Position numbers and translations under genes: made by a program. From an uncultured Trichococcus sp. (GTDB lineage Bacteria; Bacillota; Bacilli; Lactobacillales; Aerococcaceae), in NCBI RefSeq assembly GCF_963663645.1, contig NZ_OY760503.1, positions 496,001 to 560,000 of the forward strand: a stretch of 64,000 nt of DNA. The letters run 5' to 3'. Shown piece by piece: positions 17,020 to 25,473 of the stretch; position 1 is the stretch's first letter; every line of letters starts with the position of its first letter. The notes beneath the pieces were generated by a model. That model made no database searches. It was given only the letters and a program-made list of their open reading frames with translations, and was not told the origin of the DNA.

Positions 17020-17124
17020 GGACTGAATTACACGAAAATACCCCCAATCGGAATCATATTCGGTATAATACAGGAGTACACGGCATGCAACGATGCCCAG
17101 AAACCGATATTTAAGGGAGATAAA

Positions 17125-17865
17125 ATGAGAAACATAAAAATGACGATCGAATATGATGGCGGCAGATATCTGGGCTGGCAAAGGCTCGGGGATTCGGACA
17201 AAACCATTCAAGGCAAAATAGAGAACATCCTGTCGGCAATGACGGGGGCGGAGATTGAAATCATCGGCTCAGGGCGGACAGATGCCGGCACCCACGCACG
17301 GGGACAAGTCGCCAATTTCAAGACGACATCCAAAATGGATTTGACAACGATGCAGGACCATCTGATCCGTTATCTTCCGCGCGATATTGTCGTCAAAGAG
17401 CTGGAGGAGGTTCCGGAAAGGTTCCACGCCCGCTATCACGCAGCCGGAAAGACATACAGCTATCATGTCTGGAACAATGCCGTACCTTCCGCATTTGAGC
17501 GCCACTACAGCTACCATTACCCTGGACAGCTTGATGTCGACAGAATGAACACGGCTTGCCAAAAGCTGGTCGGGAAGCATGATTTCCTCGGGTTCTCTTC
17601 ACTCAAGAAATCGAAAAAATCGACGGTCCGGACCATCAATGACATCACAATCCAGCAAGAAGGCAATCTGCTTCATTTTTCGTTCACAGGAGAAGGCTTC
17701 CTCTACAACATGGTGCGGATCATGATGGGTACGATCCTGGAAATCGGGGCCGGGACGATGGAACCGGAATACATTGATGCCATCTTCAAGAGCGGAATCC
17801 GCAGCGAGGCCGGCATGACCGTCCCTTCCCATGGACTGTTCCTGGATGCCGTTTATTACGATTGA
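17125..17865 (+). CDS. truA: tRNA pseudouridine(38-40) synthase TruA
   Basis: 246 residues, full length. It converts U38-U40 in the anticodon stem of many tRNAs to pseudouridine. The catalytic aspartate is Asp53 in GSGRTDAGTHARGQV. Other family marks are EYDGGRYLGWQR near the start, RYHAAGKTYSYHVWN, the KHDFLGFSS motif and GEGFLYNMVRIMMGT near the end. ATG at 17125 follows AAGGGAGATAAA. Rightward, 46 bp before rluF; the two RNA-modifying genes may be co-transcribed. Confidence 0.95.
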   Translation: MRNIKMTIEYDGGRYLGWQRLGDSDKTIQGKIENILSAMTGAEIEIIGSGRTDAGTHARGQVANFKTTSKMDLTTMQDHLIRYLPRDIVVKELEEVPERFHARYHAAGKTYSYHVWNNAVPSAFERHYSYHYPGQLDVDRMNTACQKLVGKHDFLGFSSLKKSKKSTVRTINDITIQQEGNLLHFSFTGEGFLYNMVRIMMGTILEIGAGTMEPEYIDAIFKSGIRSEAGMTVPSHGLFLDAVYYD

Positions 17866-17911
17866 CGATAGGCGCAAAATCTAAAAAACTTTGGATTAAG
17901 GAAGTGTCCAC

Positions 17912-18619
17912 ATGCGTATCAATAAATTTATAAGTGAAGCAGGCACAGCATCCCGACGAGGCGCCGATAAACTGATTACTGAGGGGCGTGTAACGATCAA
18001 CGGAAAGCGGGCAACAATCGGCAGCCAAGTGGAGCCGGGGGATGATGTCCGCGTAAACGGCAACCAGATTTACGTAGCCCGCAACAATGTCTATATTGCC
18101 TTGAACAAACCGGTCGGCATCACGAGCACGACCGAAAAAGGCGTCAAAGGGAATATTGTCGATTTGGTCAACCATCCCTTCCGTGTTTTCCACATCGGAC
18201 GCCTCGATAAGGATTCCGAAGGCTTGATCCTGCTCACGAATGACGGCGATATCGTCAATGAAATTCTGCGTTCCGAGAACCAGCATGAGAAGGAATACGT
18301 TGTTTCCGTGGACCGCCCGATTACTCCCGAATTCCTGAAGCAGATGTCAGAAGGGGTCAAAATATTGGATACGGTCACCCTGCCTTGCAAAGTGGAGCAA
18401 CTGTCAAAATATGATTTTAAAATCATCCTGACCCAAGGACTCAACCGTCAAATCCGCCGCATGTGCGAAGAATTGGGATACAACGTCTACCGGTTGCAAA
18501 GAATCCGCATCATGAATATCCAGTTGGACAATCTTCCTGTCGGACAATGGCGCTACCTGTCCAAAAAGGAAAAAGCGCAGTTATTCAAAGAATTGAACTA
18601 CGAGCCTAAAGAATGGTAA
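17912..18619 (+). CDS. rluF: 23S rRNA pseudouridine synthase, RluF/RsuA family
   Basis: 235 residues. An N-terminal S4 RNA-binding domain (1-58: [20 protein letters not shown]) precedes the RsuA-type catalytic domain with Asp99 in [20 protein letters not shown], and [20 protein letters not shown] near the C-terminus. It resembles RluF, which modifies U2604 next to the peptidyl-transferase centre, more than RluB, since the sequence ends shortly after the NLPVGQWR region. Target choice between RluB/E/F is from family resemblance only. ATG follows TAAGGAAGTG. Confidence 0.88.
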   Translation: MRINKFISEAGTASRRGADKLITEGRVTINGKRATIGSQVEPGDDVRVNGNQIYVARNNVYIALNKPVGITSTTEKGVKGNIVDLVNHPFRVFHIGRLDKDSEGLILLTNDGDIVNEILRSENQHEKEYVVSVDRPITPEFLKQMSEGVKILDTVTLPCKVEQLSKYDFKIILTQGLNRQIRRMCEELGYNVYRLQRIRIMNIQLDNLPVGQWRYLSKKEKAQLFKELNYEPKEW

Positions 18620-18746
18620 ACCCGGAGGATCAGAGTGGCCTCTACTACGACAAATAAAAGAGATACTTGGGATGGCCAGAAAAACTTATTCTGCTGAAAA
18701 TGTTGAGTCCTCTGGTCTGTAACACCCACGAAAGCGAAATCTTAAT

Positions 18747-18798
18747 AGCCGGATGCAAGTGATTTTCCCGCTTGCATCCGGCTGTTTTTATTTTTTTG
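18747..18798 (+). terminator. Intrinsic terminator after truA-rluF
   Basis: AGCCGGATGCAAG pairs perfectly with CTTGCATCCGGCT over an 11-base loop, followed by GTTTTTATTTTTTT. Confidence 0.92.
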
Positions 18799-18985
18799 CA
18801 CAGTTAACATGACTCGCTATCTTCAGAAAATTTCTCCAAACAGACCTTAGCCGGTTTCATTGATCTCCTTTAAAAGATTCCATCCATTCATCCAAATATT
18901 TAATACACTAATATTGATAATTAATCTATACCCATTTTGAACTAAAATGGCGACTTTTCTATGTATTAAGCCATAGCAGCAGGAA

Positions 18986-18999
18986 TGAAAGCGCTGTAT
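18986..18999 (+). promoter_or_regulatory. Possible cre (CcpA) site upstream of symporter
   Basis: TGAAAGCGCTGTAT matches the cre consensus TGWAANCGNTNWCA at 12 of 14 positions and lies 32 bp before the symporter start. Confidence 0.35.
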
Positions 19000-19030
19000 A
19001 TTTAAGCCAAACGGTAAAGGAGGATTCTAT

Positions 19031-20281
19031 ATGACATCTTTAAAGAAAATCAGTATGACCAATCAGATCATGATTGCGATGGTATTAGGTATTGCGGCCG
19101 GCTTAATTTTTGGACCGGCGATTGCACCAATTGCCGTAATCGGACAAATCTTTCTGCGGCTGATCCAGATGGCCGTAGTGGTTATGATCATGGGCGCGGT
19201 GATCGAAGCGGTCGGCACACTCGACCCGCAAATATTAGGCAAACTCGGAGGTAAGATGGCTGCCTGGTTTCTCGGAGGGACTGCCATTGCGGCAAGCTTG
19301 GGCTTGATGTTGGGTTATCTGATTCAACCGGGCGCCGGGGTTGATATGCAAATTGACACATCTGCTGAAGTTGCGACAGCGACTGGCAGTGTCACCGATG
19401 TTATTCTGGCGTTTTTCCCGTCGAATGTGGTTCAGTCCATGAGTACAGGGAACATGATTCAAGTCATTATCTTTGCCTTATTATTCGGTTTATCGATCAG
19501 CCTGTTGAGTACGCGTCGGGATTTGACAGCGCTGAAAGCAGCGATTTCACAATTCAATGAGGTCATTCTCCAATTGGTCACAACGGTGATGCACTTGGCG
19601 CCTTTAGGGATTTTTGCCTTGTTGGCTAATGTCACCGGCGTAATCGGCCTGACCGTGATTTTACCGCTGGCGAAATTCCTCTTGGCGATGGCGATCGGTT
19701 CTGTGATATTTTTGGTGTTATGGATTTTCCTGACCAGTGCGATCACAAAAGTGAATCCCGCCCACATCGTTAAGGGCCTGTCGCGCATGACTATTATGGC
19801 CTTTACCACGACTTCGTCAGCCATTACGCTTCCGGTCAAGATGGAAGATCAGGAAAATAAACTTGGCGTCAGCCGCCGCATTTCCCAATTGGTCGGTCCC
19901 TTGGGCATGGCGATGAACAGCAATGGCTTGTCGCTCTTCCTTGCCATCGCAGCTATAACTTTGGCGCAATTTTATGGACTGGAGTTCACTTTAGCGAATG
20001 CGATCCAGACTGTCACCTTATCGACCTTGGCCACTTTAGGCACCGTAGCGGTTCCCGGCGGCGGGCTGGTCGCCTTGACGATCGTTATCCCGGCACTCGG
20101 CCTGCCACCGGAAAGCATCGGCTTGTTGGCAGGTATCGATTGGTTCTCCGGCATGTTCCGTACGGTACTCAATGTTGATGCCGACGCCACCATTGCGATG
20201 ATTCTTGCTTACGGCGAAGGTGAATTGGACCACCAAGTCATCAAAGAACTCAATGCGAACCAAGTAACAGATGTTTCCTAA
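19031..20281 (+). CDS. Dicarboxylate/amino acid:cation symporter (DAACS family)
   Basis: 416-residue membrane protein of the GltP/DctA/GltPh family, importing glutamate, aspartate, C4-dicarboxylates or a neutral amino acid with Na+ or H+. Eight helices and two re-entrant hairpins are expected. The signature regions are the serine-rich hairpin TTTSSAITLPVKME, the NSNGLSLFLA segment (NMDGT motif in relatives) and GTVAVPGGGLVALTIV. The helix-8 substrate region reads DWFSGMFRTVLNVDADA, where glutamate carriers have D...RT.NV.GD; the Arg is kept. ATG follows AAAGGAGG. Single gene with its own terminator. Confidence 0.93.
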   Translation: MTSLKKISMTNQIMIAMVLGIAAGLIFGPAIAPIAVIGQIFLRLIQMAVVVMIMGAVIEAVGTLDPQILGKLGGKMAAWFLGGTAIAASLGLMLGYLIQPGAGVDMQIDTSAEVATATGSVTDVILAFFPSNVVQSMSTGNMIQVIIFALLFGLSISLLSTRRDLTALKAAISQFNEVILQLVTTVMHLAPLGIFALLANVTGVIGLTVILPLAKFLLAMAIGSVIFLVLWIFLTSAITKVNPAHIVKGLSRMTIMAFTTTSSAITLPVKMEDQENKLGVSRRISQLVGPLGMAMNSNGLSLFLAIAAITLAQFYGLEFTLANAIQTVTLSTLATLGTVAVPGGGLVALTIVIPALGLPPESIGLLAGIDWFSGMFRTVLNVDADATIAMILAYGEGELDHQVIKELNANQVTDVS

Positions 20282-20302
20282 AATTATTAAAGGCTCATGG
20301 GC

Positions 20303-20348
20303 CACGCAAAAAGCCAAAGTGACAAAAGTCGCTTTGGCTTTTTGCGTG
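20303..20348. terminator. Intrinsic terminator after symporter
   Basis: CACGCAAAAAGCCAAAG pairs perfectly with CTTTGGCTTTTTGCGTG over a 12-base loop. Confidence 0.88.
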
Positions 20349-20498
20349 TAGCGTATGAATTAGTTAGGAGTTCAAGTTGCCGATAACCAGAAAATAAGAG
20401 TGGCTAACTTATACCCGAAATTTTGGCATATAATTTATTCTTGGGAACATTTTTCTGGTATTATATTCTTATGACATTTTAATGGAGGAAAATCAAAC

Positions 20499-21695
20499 AT
20501 GTTGGAATTTAAACAAAATATACGGGGAAATGTGGCCCTTGGGGTAAACCCGCTTGGATGCAAGCAGGAAGTATTGAATGAAATCGACTATGTAAAAAAC
20601 AAAGGAACTTTTGCAGGTCCGAAAAAGGTATTGATCATTGGTGCGTCATCAAGCTACGGTTTAGCCACCCGAATCAGCCTGGCTTTCGGTGCGGGAGCAG
20701 ATACAATTGGCGTTTCTTTCGAAAAAGGACCGAAAAATGAACGGAATCTCGGCACAGCCGGCTGGTACAACAATATCGCTTTTCGTGAAGCAGCTGAAAA
20801 AGAAGGCCTGATCGCCAAAAATTTTGTGCAGGATGCCTTCAGCCACGAAAGCAAGCAAGAAGTCATCGCGTATATCAAGAACGAGTTCGGCGGCAAAGTG
20901 GACCTGGTCGTTTATAGCTTGGCAAGCGGCAGAAGGACAGATCCCGATACTGGAGAGACGTACACTTCCGCAATCAAAGCCCTTGGCGAGCCAGTGGTTG
21001 GCCCTAATATCAATATGCAAAATCAGGATTTCTACATCGAAACGCTGGAACCTGCAACAGAGGCAGAAATCGCCGGTACCCTAAAAGTCATGGGTGGCGA
21101 AGACTGGCAGCTATGGATGGAAGCGTTGAAGGAAGCAGATGTATTGGCTGACGGGGTTCTGACGACCAATTATTCTTATTTGGGAACAGAGCTGAACCGT
21201 CCTTACTACGGTGGCGGTACCCTTGGTCTTGCTAAAGCAGATTGTGATGAGAAGGCGCAGACTATCAATGCGTTATTGGCTGACATCAACGGCAAAGCCC
21301 AGATTGTGGTGGCAACTGCTGTGACCACGAAAGCAAGCTCAGTCATTCCCTTCTTCCCTGTTTATTGCATCGGTCTTTACAAAGTCATGACGGAAAAAGG
21401 CACCCACGAAACACCGATCATGCATATCGACCGCATTTACCGCGATATGGTTTATGGTACTAAGGCTGAGTATGACGAAGCTGGCCGACTGAGACCGGAC
21501 AGTTGGGAACTTGACAGCGACACGCAAGCTAAAACGAAGGCACTGATCCAACAATTGAACAAAGAGAATTTCAATACTGATATAGCAGCGTATGACATCC
21601 TTTATAAAGAGTTTTCAATATTAAGTGGGTTCATGGTTGATGGCTATGTTGAGCAAGACGTTACGATCGAAGATTTGAAGGCATTGGAATATTAA
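20499..21695 (+). CDS. fabV: Enoyl-ACP reductase / trans-2-enoyl-CoA reductase FabV
   Basis: 398 residues, the length typical of FabV/Ter, which reduces the enoyl double bond with NAD(P)H in fatty-acid synthesis or butyrate-type metabolism. The Rossmann motif is LIIGASSSYGLATRISLAFGAGADTIGVSF. The family active site Tyr-(X8)-Lys is seen in PYYGGGTLGLAK, after NYSYLGTELN. The C-terminus contains the family DGYVEQDVTIEDL segment. Strong GGAGG 10 bases before ATG. Not in a fab cluster. Whether it serves ACP (triclosan-resistant ENR) or CoA substrates cannot be decided by eye. Confidence 0.92.
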   Translation: MLEFKQNIRGNVALGVNPLGCKQEVLNEIDYVKNKGTFAGPKKVLIIGASSSYGLATRISLAFGAGADTIGVSFEKGPKNERNLGTAGWYNNIAFREAAEKEGLIAKNFVQDAFSHESKQEVIAYIKNEFGGKVDLVVYSLASGRRTDPDTGETYTSAIKALGEPVVGPNINMQNQDFYIETLEPATEAEIAGTLKVMGGEDWQLWMEALKEADVLADGVLTTNYSYLGTELNRPYYGGGTLGLAKADCDEKAQTINALLADINGKAQIVVATAVTTKASSVIPFFPVYCIGLYKVMTEKGTHETPIMHIDRIYRDMVYGTKAEYDEAGRLRPDSWELDSDTQAKTKALIQQLNKENFNTDIAAYDILYKEFSILSGFMVDGYVEQDVTIEDLKALEY

Positions 21696-21740
21696 TCTAT
21701 TTTGGTGAGATCAATCAAGCTTTATCCGCAACGGTGAATG

Positions 21741-21775
21741 AAAAGTCTTGACTCATAGAGCCAAGACTTTTCTTC
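21741..21775 (+). terminator. Intrinsic terminator after fabV
   Basis: AAAAGTCTTG and CAAGACTTTT enclose an 11-base loop; TCTTCT follows. Lies between fabV and the MarR gene. Confidence 0.82.
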
Positions 21776-21814
21776 TCATACGGATAGCAACATAATTGAG
21801 TGAGGTGAATTATT

Positions 21815-22270
21815 TTGAACAAAAAATCAGATGTAGATACTAAAAAATTTGTGGATGTTTTTGAAAACTTGGGAAGAATCGAAAGGCATAACCAAACTTT
21901 GATGGGAATAAAAAAAAGTGAAGCCAGAGCGATGTTGTGTGTAGATTATCTTTCTGAGAAGGAAGAAGGCAAAGTCTCCATTTCAGAAATCAGTAAAAAT
22001 TTATCCATTGCTTCGCCCACTGTTACTGAATTAGTAAAAGTCTTGACCAAGAAAGGTTATATGGAAAGAAAAGTAAATGAAAAAGATAAACGGTTTGTTG
22101 AAGTGGCATTAACCGACGCAGGCAAAAAAATAGTCCGGGATATAACCCGATACTACAATGATTTATTTTCCGGCCTTATAGAAAAGTTAGGTGCAGAGCA
22201 AAGTGATTTACTGGTTGAATTGTTGAACCAAGTGAATATATACTTTGATGAATGGTACAAAAAGGACTAG
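21815..22270 (+). CDS. MarR-family transcriptional regulator
   Basis: 151 residues with TTG start at 21815 set by GAGTGAGGTGAAT. A winged helix-turn-helix (residues about 45-110) includes ISEISKNLSIASPTVTELVK as the recognition unit and the wing KKGYMERKVNEKDKRFVEVALTDAGKKI. N- and C-terminal helices form the dimer interface. A 140-bp gap with a promoter-like -10 and an 8+8 bp palindrome (22351-22371) separates it from the membrane-protein gene it may control. It is not obviously FabT despite following fabV. Confidence 0.9.
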   Translation: MNKKSDVDTKKFVDVFENLGRIERHNQTLMGIKKSEARAMLCVDYLSEKEEGKVSISEISKNLSIASPTVTELVKVLTKKGYMERKVNEKDKRFVEVALTDAGKKIVRDITRYYNDLFSGLIEKLGAEQSDLLVELLNQVNIYFDEWYKKD

Positions 22271-22350
22271 CTTGATAGATACCGTTTAATTCTTCAGATC
22301 ACTGATGTATTTGAGATTGACAGATGAGTGAAACTATAATACTCTTATAG

Positions 22351-22371
22351 ATAGGTAGGCTAACTACCTAT
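22351..22371. promoter_or_regulatory. Palindromic operator candidate for MarR
   Basis: ATAGGTAG-GCTAA-CTACCTAT is a perfect 8-bp inverted repeat, 11 bp downstream of a TATAAT-like -10 at about 22334 and upstream of the membrane-protein gene. Confidence 0.5.
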
Positions 22372-22416
22372 AATCAATCCATTAAAAAATTAAGCATTAT
22401 TGAGGAGAATTTGATT

Positions 22417-22830
22417 TTGAAAAAATCTTACATTGTTATGTCCGTTTTATCTTTGCTGGTGGTCGGGATCATTTCCAGGGCATTTATATTAAACGAGGGT
22501 ATTAAAGTATTTTTGCTGATATTTTTCCTTGTTGGCTCTGGATTGGGATTATTGAGAATATTTGTGAATAACTCAATCAAAAAGATGAAAGGCAAGAGTT
22601 TGAAAACAAAAATTCTTTTCTTTGCAGTGTTACTGGGGATAGGCCTGCCGATTCAATCTGTGTTCAGAACCAAAGTGTTATACACCATGAATCCTGAATA
22701 CCTAAAAGGAAATATTTTTATGTTGGTATCAGGTATGATCATTATGACCATCTTCTTTGGTTTTGTGAAAAACAAACTTTCAGGAAATGAAAAAACTTCA
22801 AAGGATAAGACTGATTTGGAAGCTGTGTGA
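22417..22830 (+). CDS. Membrane protein of unknown function, MarR-linked
   Basis: About 137 residues; TTG at 22417 has AGGAG 9 bases upstream (TTG 22411 is too close). Four hydrophobic segments at about 5-22, 29-48, 65-82 and 99-117 are separated by basic loops (NNSIKKMKGKSLKTK), with a charged tail (SGNEKTSKDKTDLE). No family recognised. A small multi-pass protein behind a MarR regulator and an operator-like palindrome suggests an inducible stress or efflux-accessory gene, which is inference only. MITE copy 1, with its terminator, follows. Confidence 0.65.
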   Translation: MKKSYIVMSVLSLLVVGIISRAFILNEGIKVFLLIFFLVGSGLGLLRIFVNNSIKKMKGKSLKTKILFFAVLLGIGLPIQSVFRTKVLYTMNPEYLKGNIFMLVSGMIIMTIFFGFVKNKLSGNEKTSKDKTDLEAV

Positions 22831-22870
22831 GTATCCAGAGAAAAGTGGAAAGCCCATCAAATTGCCGTAA

Positions 22871-23030
22871 TGTCATTAAATTAAGGCTATTGACAAATAA
22901 GCGGCAGGAGGTATGCTCAGCGCGGTGGCCAAAACTGTCGAATAGGTGTGCTAGATTCGACAATTTGGCCCCGCAGCAAAAAAAAGCGAGAATGCATCAT
23001 GCATCCTCGCTTTTTTTCTATATATTTTAA
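22871..23030 (+). mobile_element. MITE-like element, copy 1 (short form)
   Basis: Begins with the terminal repeat TGTCATTAAATTAAGG...TTGACAAATA. It then shares ATGCTCAGCGCGGTGGCC, a TTCGACAATTT block and the terminator hairpin (GCGAG-ATGCAT-ATGCAT-CTCGC, 22979-23017) with copies at 24000 and 48631. Only one TTCGACAAT block remains, as if two 51-bp units had been lost by recombination. The right end is degenerate. Confidence 0.7.
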
Positions 23031-23190
23031 GTCATTTACGATACCAACTATACTTGATGCTGGGCTTAAATCAAAATAGCGTTATAATGATAGATAAGCA
23101 AAATTCGTGTTACCTGCAAAGCAGTATTGAATAAGATTTATTTGATCAGAAACAACTATTCATCCCATAACAGAAAGAAGGAAAACGAAT

Positions 23191-23952
23191 ATGTTTAAAG
23201 TAAAAAATTTTGAAGATAATAATGACGTGAAGATTGTCGAAGAGCTGGGCGCATTTAAAGTAGTGGAATACTTGAAAGATTTGAGTGTCGATCATCTGAC
23301 GGCTCAAGCTGCCTACTACGCCTCTGAAATGAACGTCAGAAGAAGGCAGCTGGTATGCGACGTCAGTCTTTCCGACATTACCGTTCAATCAGGAGCTATG
23401 CAATGGATGGTGGGAAATGTCAGTGCTACAACAGGTATTAAAGGCGTGGGTGATTTTTTTGGAAAAGCTCTTCGAGGAAAGGTCACTAATGAATCTGCAA
23501 TTAAGCCTGAGTATACTGGAACCGGCAAACTGGTACTGGAGCCGACCTACAAGCATATTTTGCTTATTGATGTTGATGACTGGCATGGCTCAATAGTGAT
23601 TGAAGATGGATTGTTTTTGGCTTGTGATTCGGAATTGAACCACAAAGCCGTTATGAGGTCTAACCTTTCTTCTGTTGCGATGGGCGGAGAAGGTCTTTTC
23701 AACTTGGGACTTTCCGGTGGGGGAATTGTCGCACTGGAATCGTATGTACCCAGAGAAGAACTGATAGAAATAGAGTTGGAAAATGATGAATTGAAGATTG
23801 ATGGGAACATGGCGATCGCTTGGTCCGGCAGCCTGGAATTTACGGTATCAAGATCAGGCCAAACACTCCTGGGTTCAGCCGCATCCGGCGAAGGTTTGGT
23901 TAACGTCTATCGCGGGACAGGCAAAGTTCTGATGGCGCCCGTTCTTCGCTAA
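23191..23952 (+). CDS. AIM24 family protein
   Basis: 253 residues of the AIM24/TIGR00266 beta-helix-like family. Visible marks are MQWMVGNVSATTGIKGVGDFFGKALRGK near residue 70-100 (broken here by spacing only), GTGKLVLEP, a GGEGLFNLGLSGGGIVALES segment and the closing GEGLVNVYRGTGKVLMAPV. Bacterial members are cytoplasmic trimers of unclear function; the name comes from a yeast mitochondrial protein. ATG at 23191 follows AGAAGGAAAACG. Single gene ending in MITE copy 2, whose hairpin would terminate it. Confidence 0.88.
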   Translation: MFKVKNFEDNNDVKIVEELGAFKVVEYLKDLSVDHLTAQAAYYASEMNVRRRQLVCDVSLSDITVQSGAMQWMVGNVSATTGIKGVGDFFGKALRGKVTNESAIKPEYTGTGKLVLEPTYKHILLIDVDDWHGSIVIEDGLFLACDSELNHKAVMRSNLSSVAMGGEGLFNLGLSGGGIVALESYVPREELIEIELENDELKIDGNMAIAWSGSLEFTVSRSGQTLLGSAASGEGLVNVYRGTGKVLMAPVLR

Positions 23953-23999
23953 AAGAAAACGACATATCGATCTCTTGTTTCATTCTTGATGCCAAGAAA

Positions 24000-24279
24000 T
24001 GCCATTCACTTAAGCAACTTGACAACTGTAAAAAAGCGAGGATGCATGATGCATTCTCGCTTTTTTTTGACTGCTGGGCCAAATGGTTGAATGTTCCTCA
24101 GATATTCGACAATTTCGGTCCGGCAGGATGTCAAATTGTCGAAAGTTTCTCGGCATTCGACAATCTCGGTCCGATCTGGTGTCAAATTGTCGAATCTACC
24201 TCACCTATTCGACAATTTTGGCCACCGTGCTGAGCATTCCTCCTGCCGCGTATTTGTCAATAGCCTTAAGTTACTGACA
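24000..24279 (-). mobile_element. MITE-like element, copy 2 (280 bp, complete)
   Basis: Inverted relative to copies 1 and 3. Ends TGCCATTCACTTAAGCAACT (left) and TTAAGTTACTGACA (right) are imperfect inverted repeats of about 30 bp. The interior has three ATTGTCGAA/TTCGACAAT palindromic units spaced about 51 bp and the conserved terminator hairpin at 24029-24068. Reverse-complemented, its core matches copy 3 almost base for base. No ORF inside. Confidence 0.8.
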
Positions 24280-24285
24280 GCATCG

Positions 24286-25458
24286 TTAGTCACTATGCTT
24301 TTTTAACCACTCGATGGCCACAGTCGCAAAAGAACCCGCTCCGATCGGAAGAGCCGCTTCATCAAATAACACACCCGGATTATGGTGCGAGAAGTTATTT
24401 CCTTCAACTTTGCAATTAAGCATGATATACGTTGTCGGCAAATGCCTCGACACAACAGCCATGTCTTCAGAAGCCATGATCCTCAAATCCGGATAGCCTT
24501 TAAAGTTAGGGTTTCCGGTTTCTAAAATTTCTGCAATTTCTTCGGTCAAGTCAGGGTCATTGTATAAAGATGGAACATTCGCAAAAATTTCAAAATCTAT
24601 TTTTGCTCTTGTGGTTTTCTCTATCCCCGCCAGAATATCCGTTATTCTCCCTTTTACGTACTCCCGCACTTCATCGTCGTAGGTGCGTAACGTTCCTTGC
24701 ATTTCTACAACTTCAGGAATGATGTTGCTGTTCGATCCTCCTGAGAACATTCCGAATGTTAAAGTAGCTATAGACAAGGGACTCACTTCTCTGGAAATCA
24801 GTTCACCAAACTCTTGATAAATGATTACTCCCGCATTGATAGGGTCTATGGAAGTATGTGGATACGCTCCGTGAGCCCCCTTTCCCGTAATTGTGATCTT
24901 AAAGTTATCACAAGAAGTACTTGTATGTCCCTTATAATACTCAAAACTCCCAACACCTTGATTTAATCCCGTATGCATAGCAAACGCCACATCCGGCTTG
25001 GGATTTTCTAGAATACCGGCTTCAATCATATCTTTCGCTCCAGCAAAAATCTCCTCGCCTGGTTGGAACATAAGCTTGACCCTACCGTGAATGTCCGCTT
25101 TATTTTCAAATAATATTTGTGCAGCAGTCACCAGCATAGCGGTATGCAAATCATGTCCGCAAGTGTGCGCCATGTTGTTCGTCGCTTTGTATTCCAAATC
25201 ATTCATTTCTTTCATCGGAAGGGCATCCATGTCAGCGCGAAGAAGAATGGTTTTACCAGGTTTCTCCCCTTCTACAACAGCACTCAGCCCCATCTTCCCC
25301 ACTTCTTTGACTTCCAACCCGATCTCTTCCAATCTGTTCCTGACGTAGGCTCTTGTATTGGGCAAATCCATACCTATTTCTGGGTTTTGGTGAAGTATCC
25401 TTCTGTCCTTTACAAGTTGCTCTTCCAGCGCATACGCTCTTTCATAGTATTTATTCAT
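24286..25458 (-). CDS. M20-family amidohydrolase (hippurate/N-acyl-amino-acid hydrolase type)
   Basis: 390 residues, M20D metallopeptidase that removes an acyl or amino-acyl group from an amino acid. Metal-binding motifs: HTCGHDLHTAML near residue 100, PGEE near 133 and MHTGLNQG near 160; C-terminal EDMAVVSRHLP and NFSHHNPGVLFDE. The lid domain begins near 175. ATG follows AAAGGGGCAGGAAG. It is 15 bp downstream of a KdgT-family permease, so one operon: the permease may import the conjugate that this enzyme cleaves. The exact substrate is unknown. Confidence 0.92.
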   Translation of the reverse strand: MNKYYERAYALEEQLVKDRRILHQNPEIGMDLPNTRAYVRNRLEEIGLEVKEVGKMGLSAVVEGEKPGKTILLRADMDALPMKEMNDLEYKATNNMAHTCGHDLHTAMLVTAAQILFENKADIHGRVKLMFQPGEEIFAGAKDMIEAGILENPKPDVAFAMHTGLNQGVGSFEYYKGHTSTSCDNFKITITGKGAHGAYPHTSIDPINAGVIIYQEFGELISREVSPLSIATLTFGMFSGGSNSNIIPEVVEMQGTLRTYDDEVREYVKGRITDILAGIEKTTRAKIDFEIFANVPSLYNDPDLTEEIAEILETGNPNFKGYPDLRIMASEDMAVVSRHLPTTYIMLNCKVEGNNFSHHNPGVLFDEAALPIGAGSFATVAIEWLKKHSD

Positions 25459-25473
25459 GCTTCCTGCCCCTTT

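Larger units (their letters stand above)
18620..19030 (+). other. Intergenic region with possible 20-codon ORF
   Basis: 411 bp. GTG at 18635, 7 bases after GGAGGATC, opens a frame to TGA at 18697 (reads MASTTTNKRDTWDGQKNLFC), either a short peptide or the stub of a lost gene. The rluF terminator and a cre-like site are listed separately. TAAAGGAGGATTC at 19015 serves the symporter. Confidence 0.4.
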
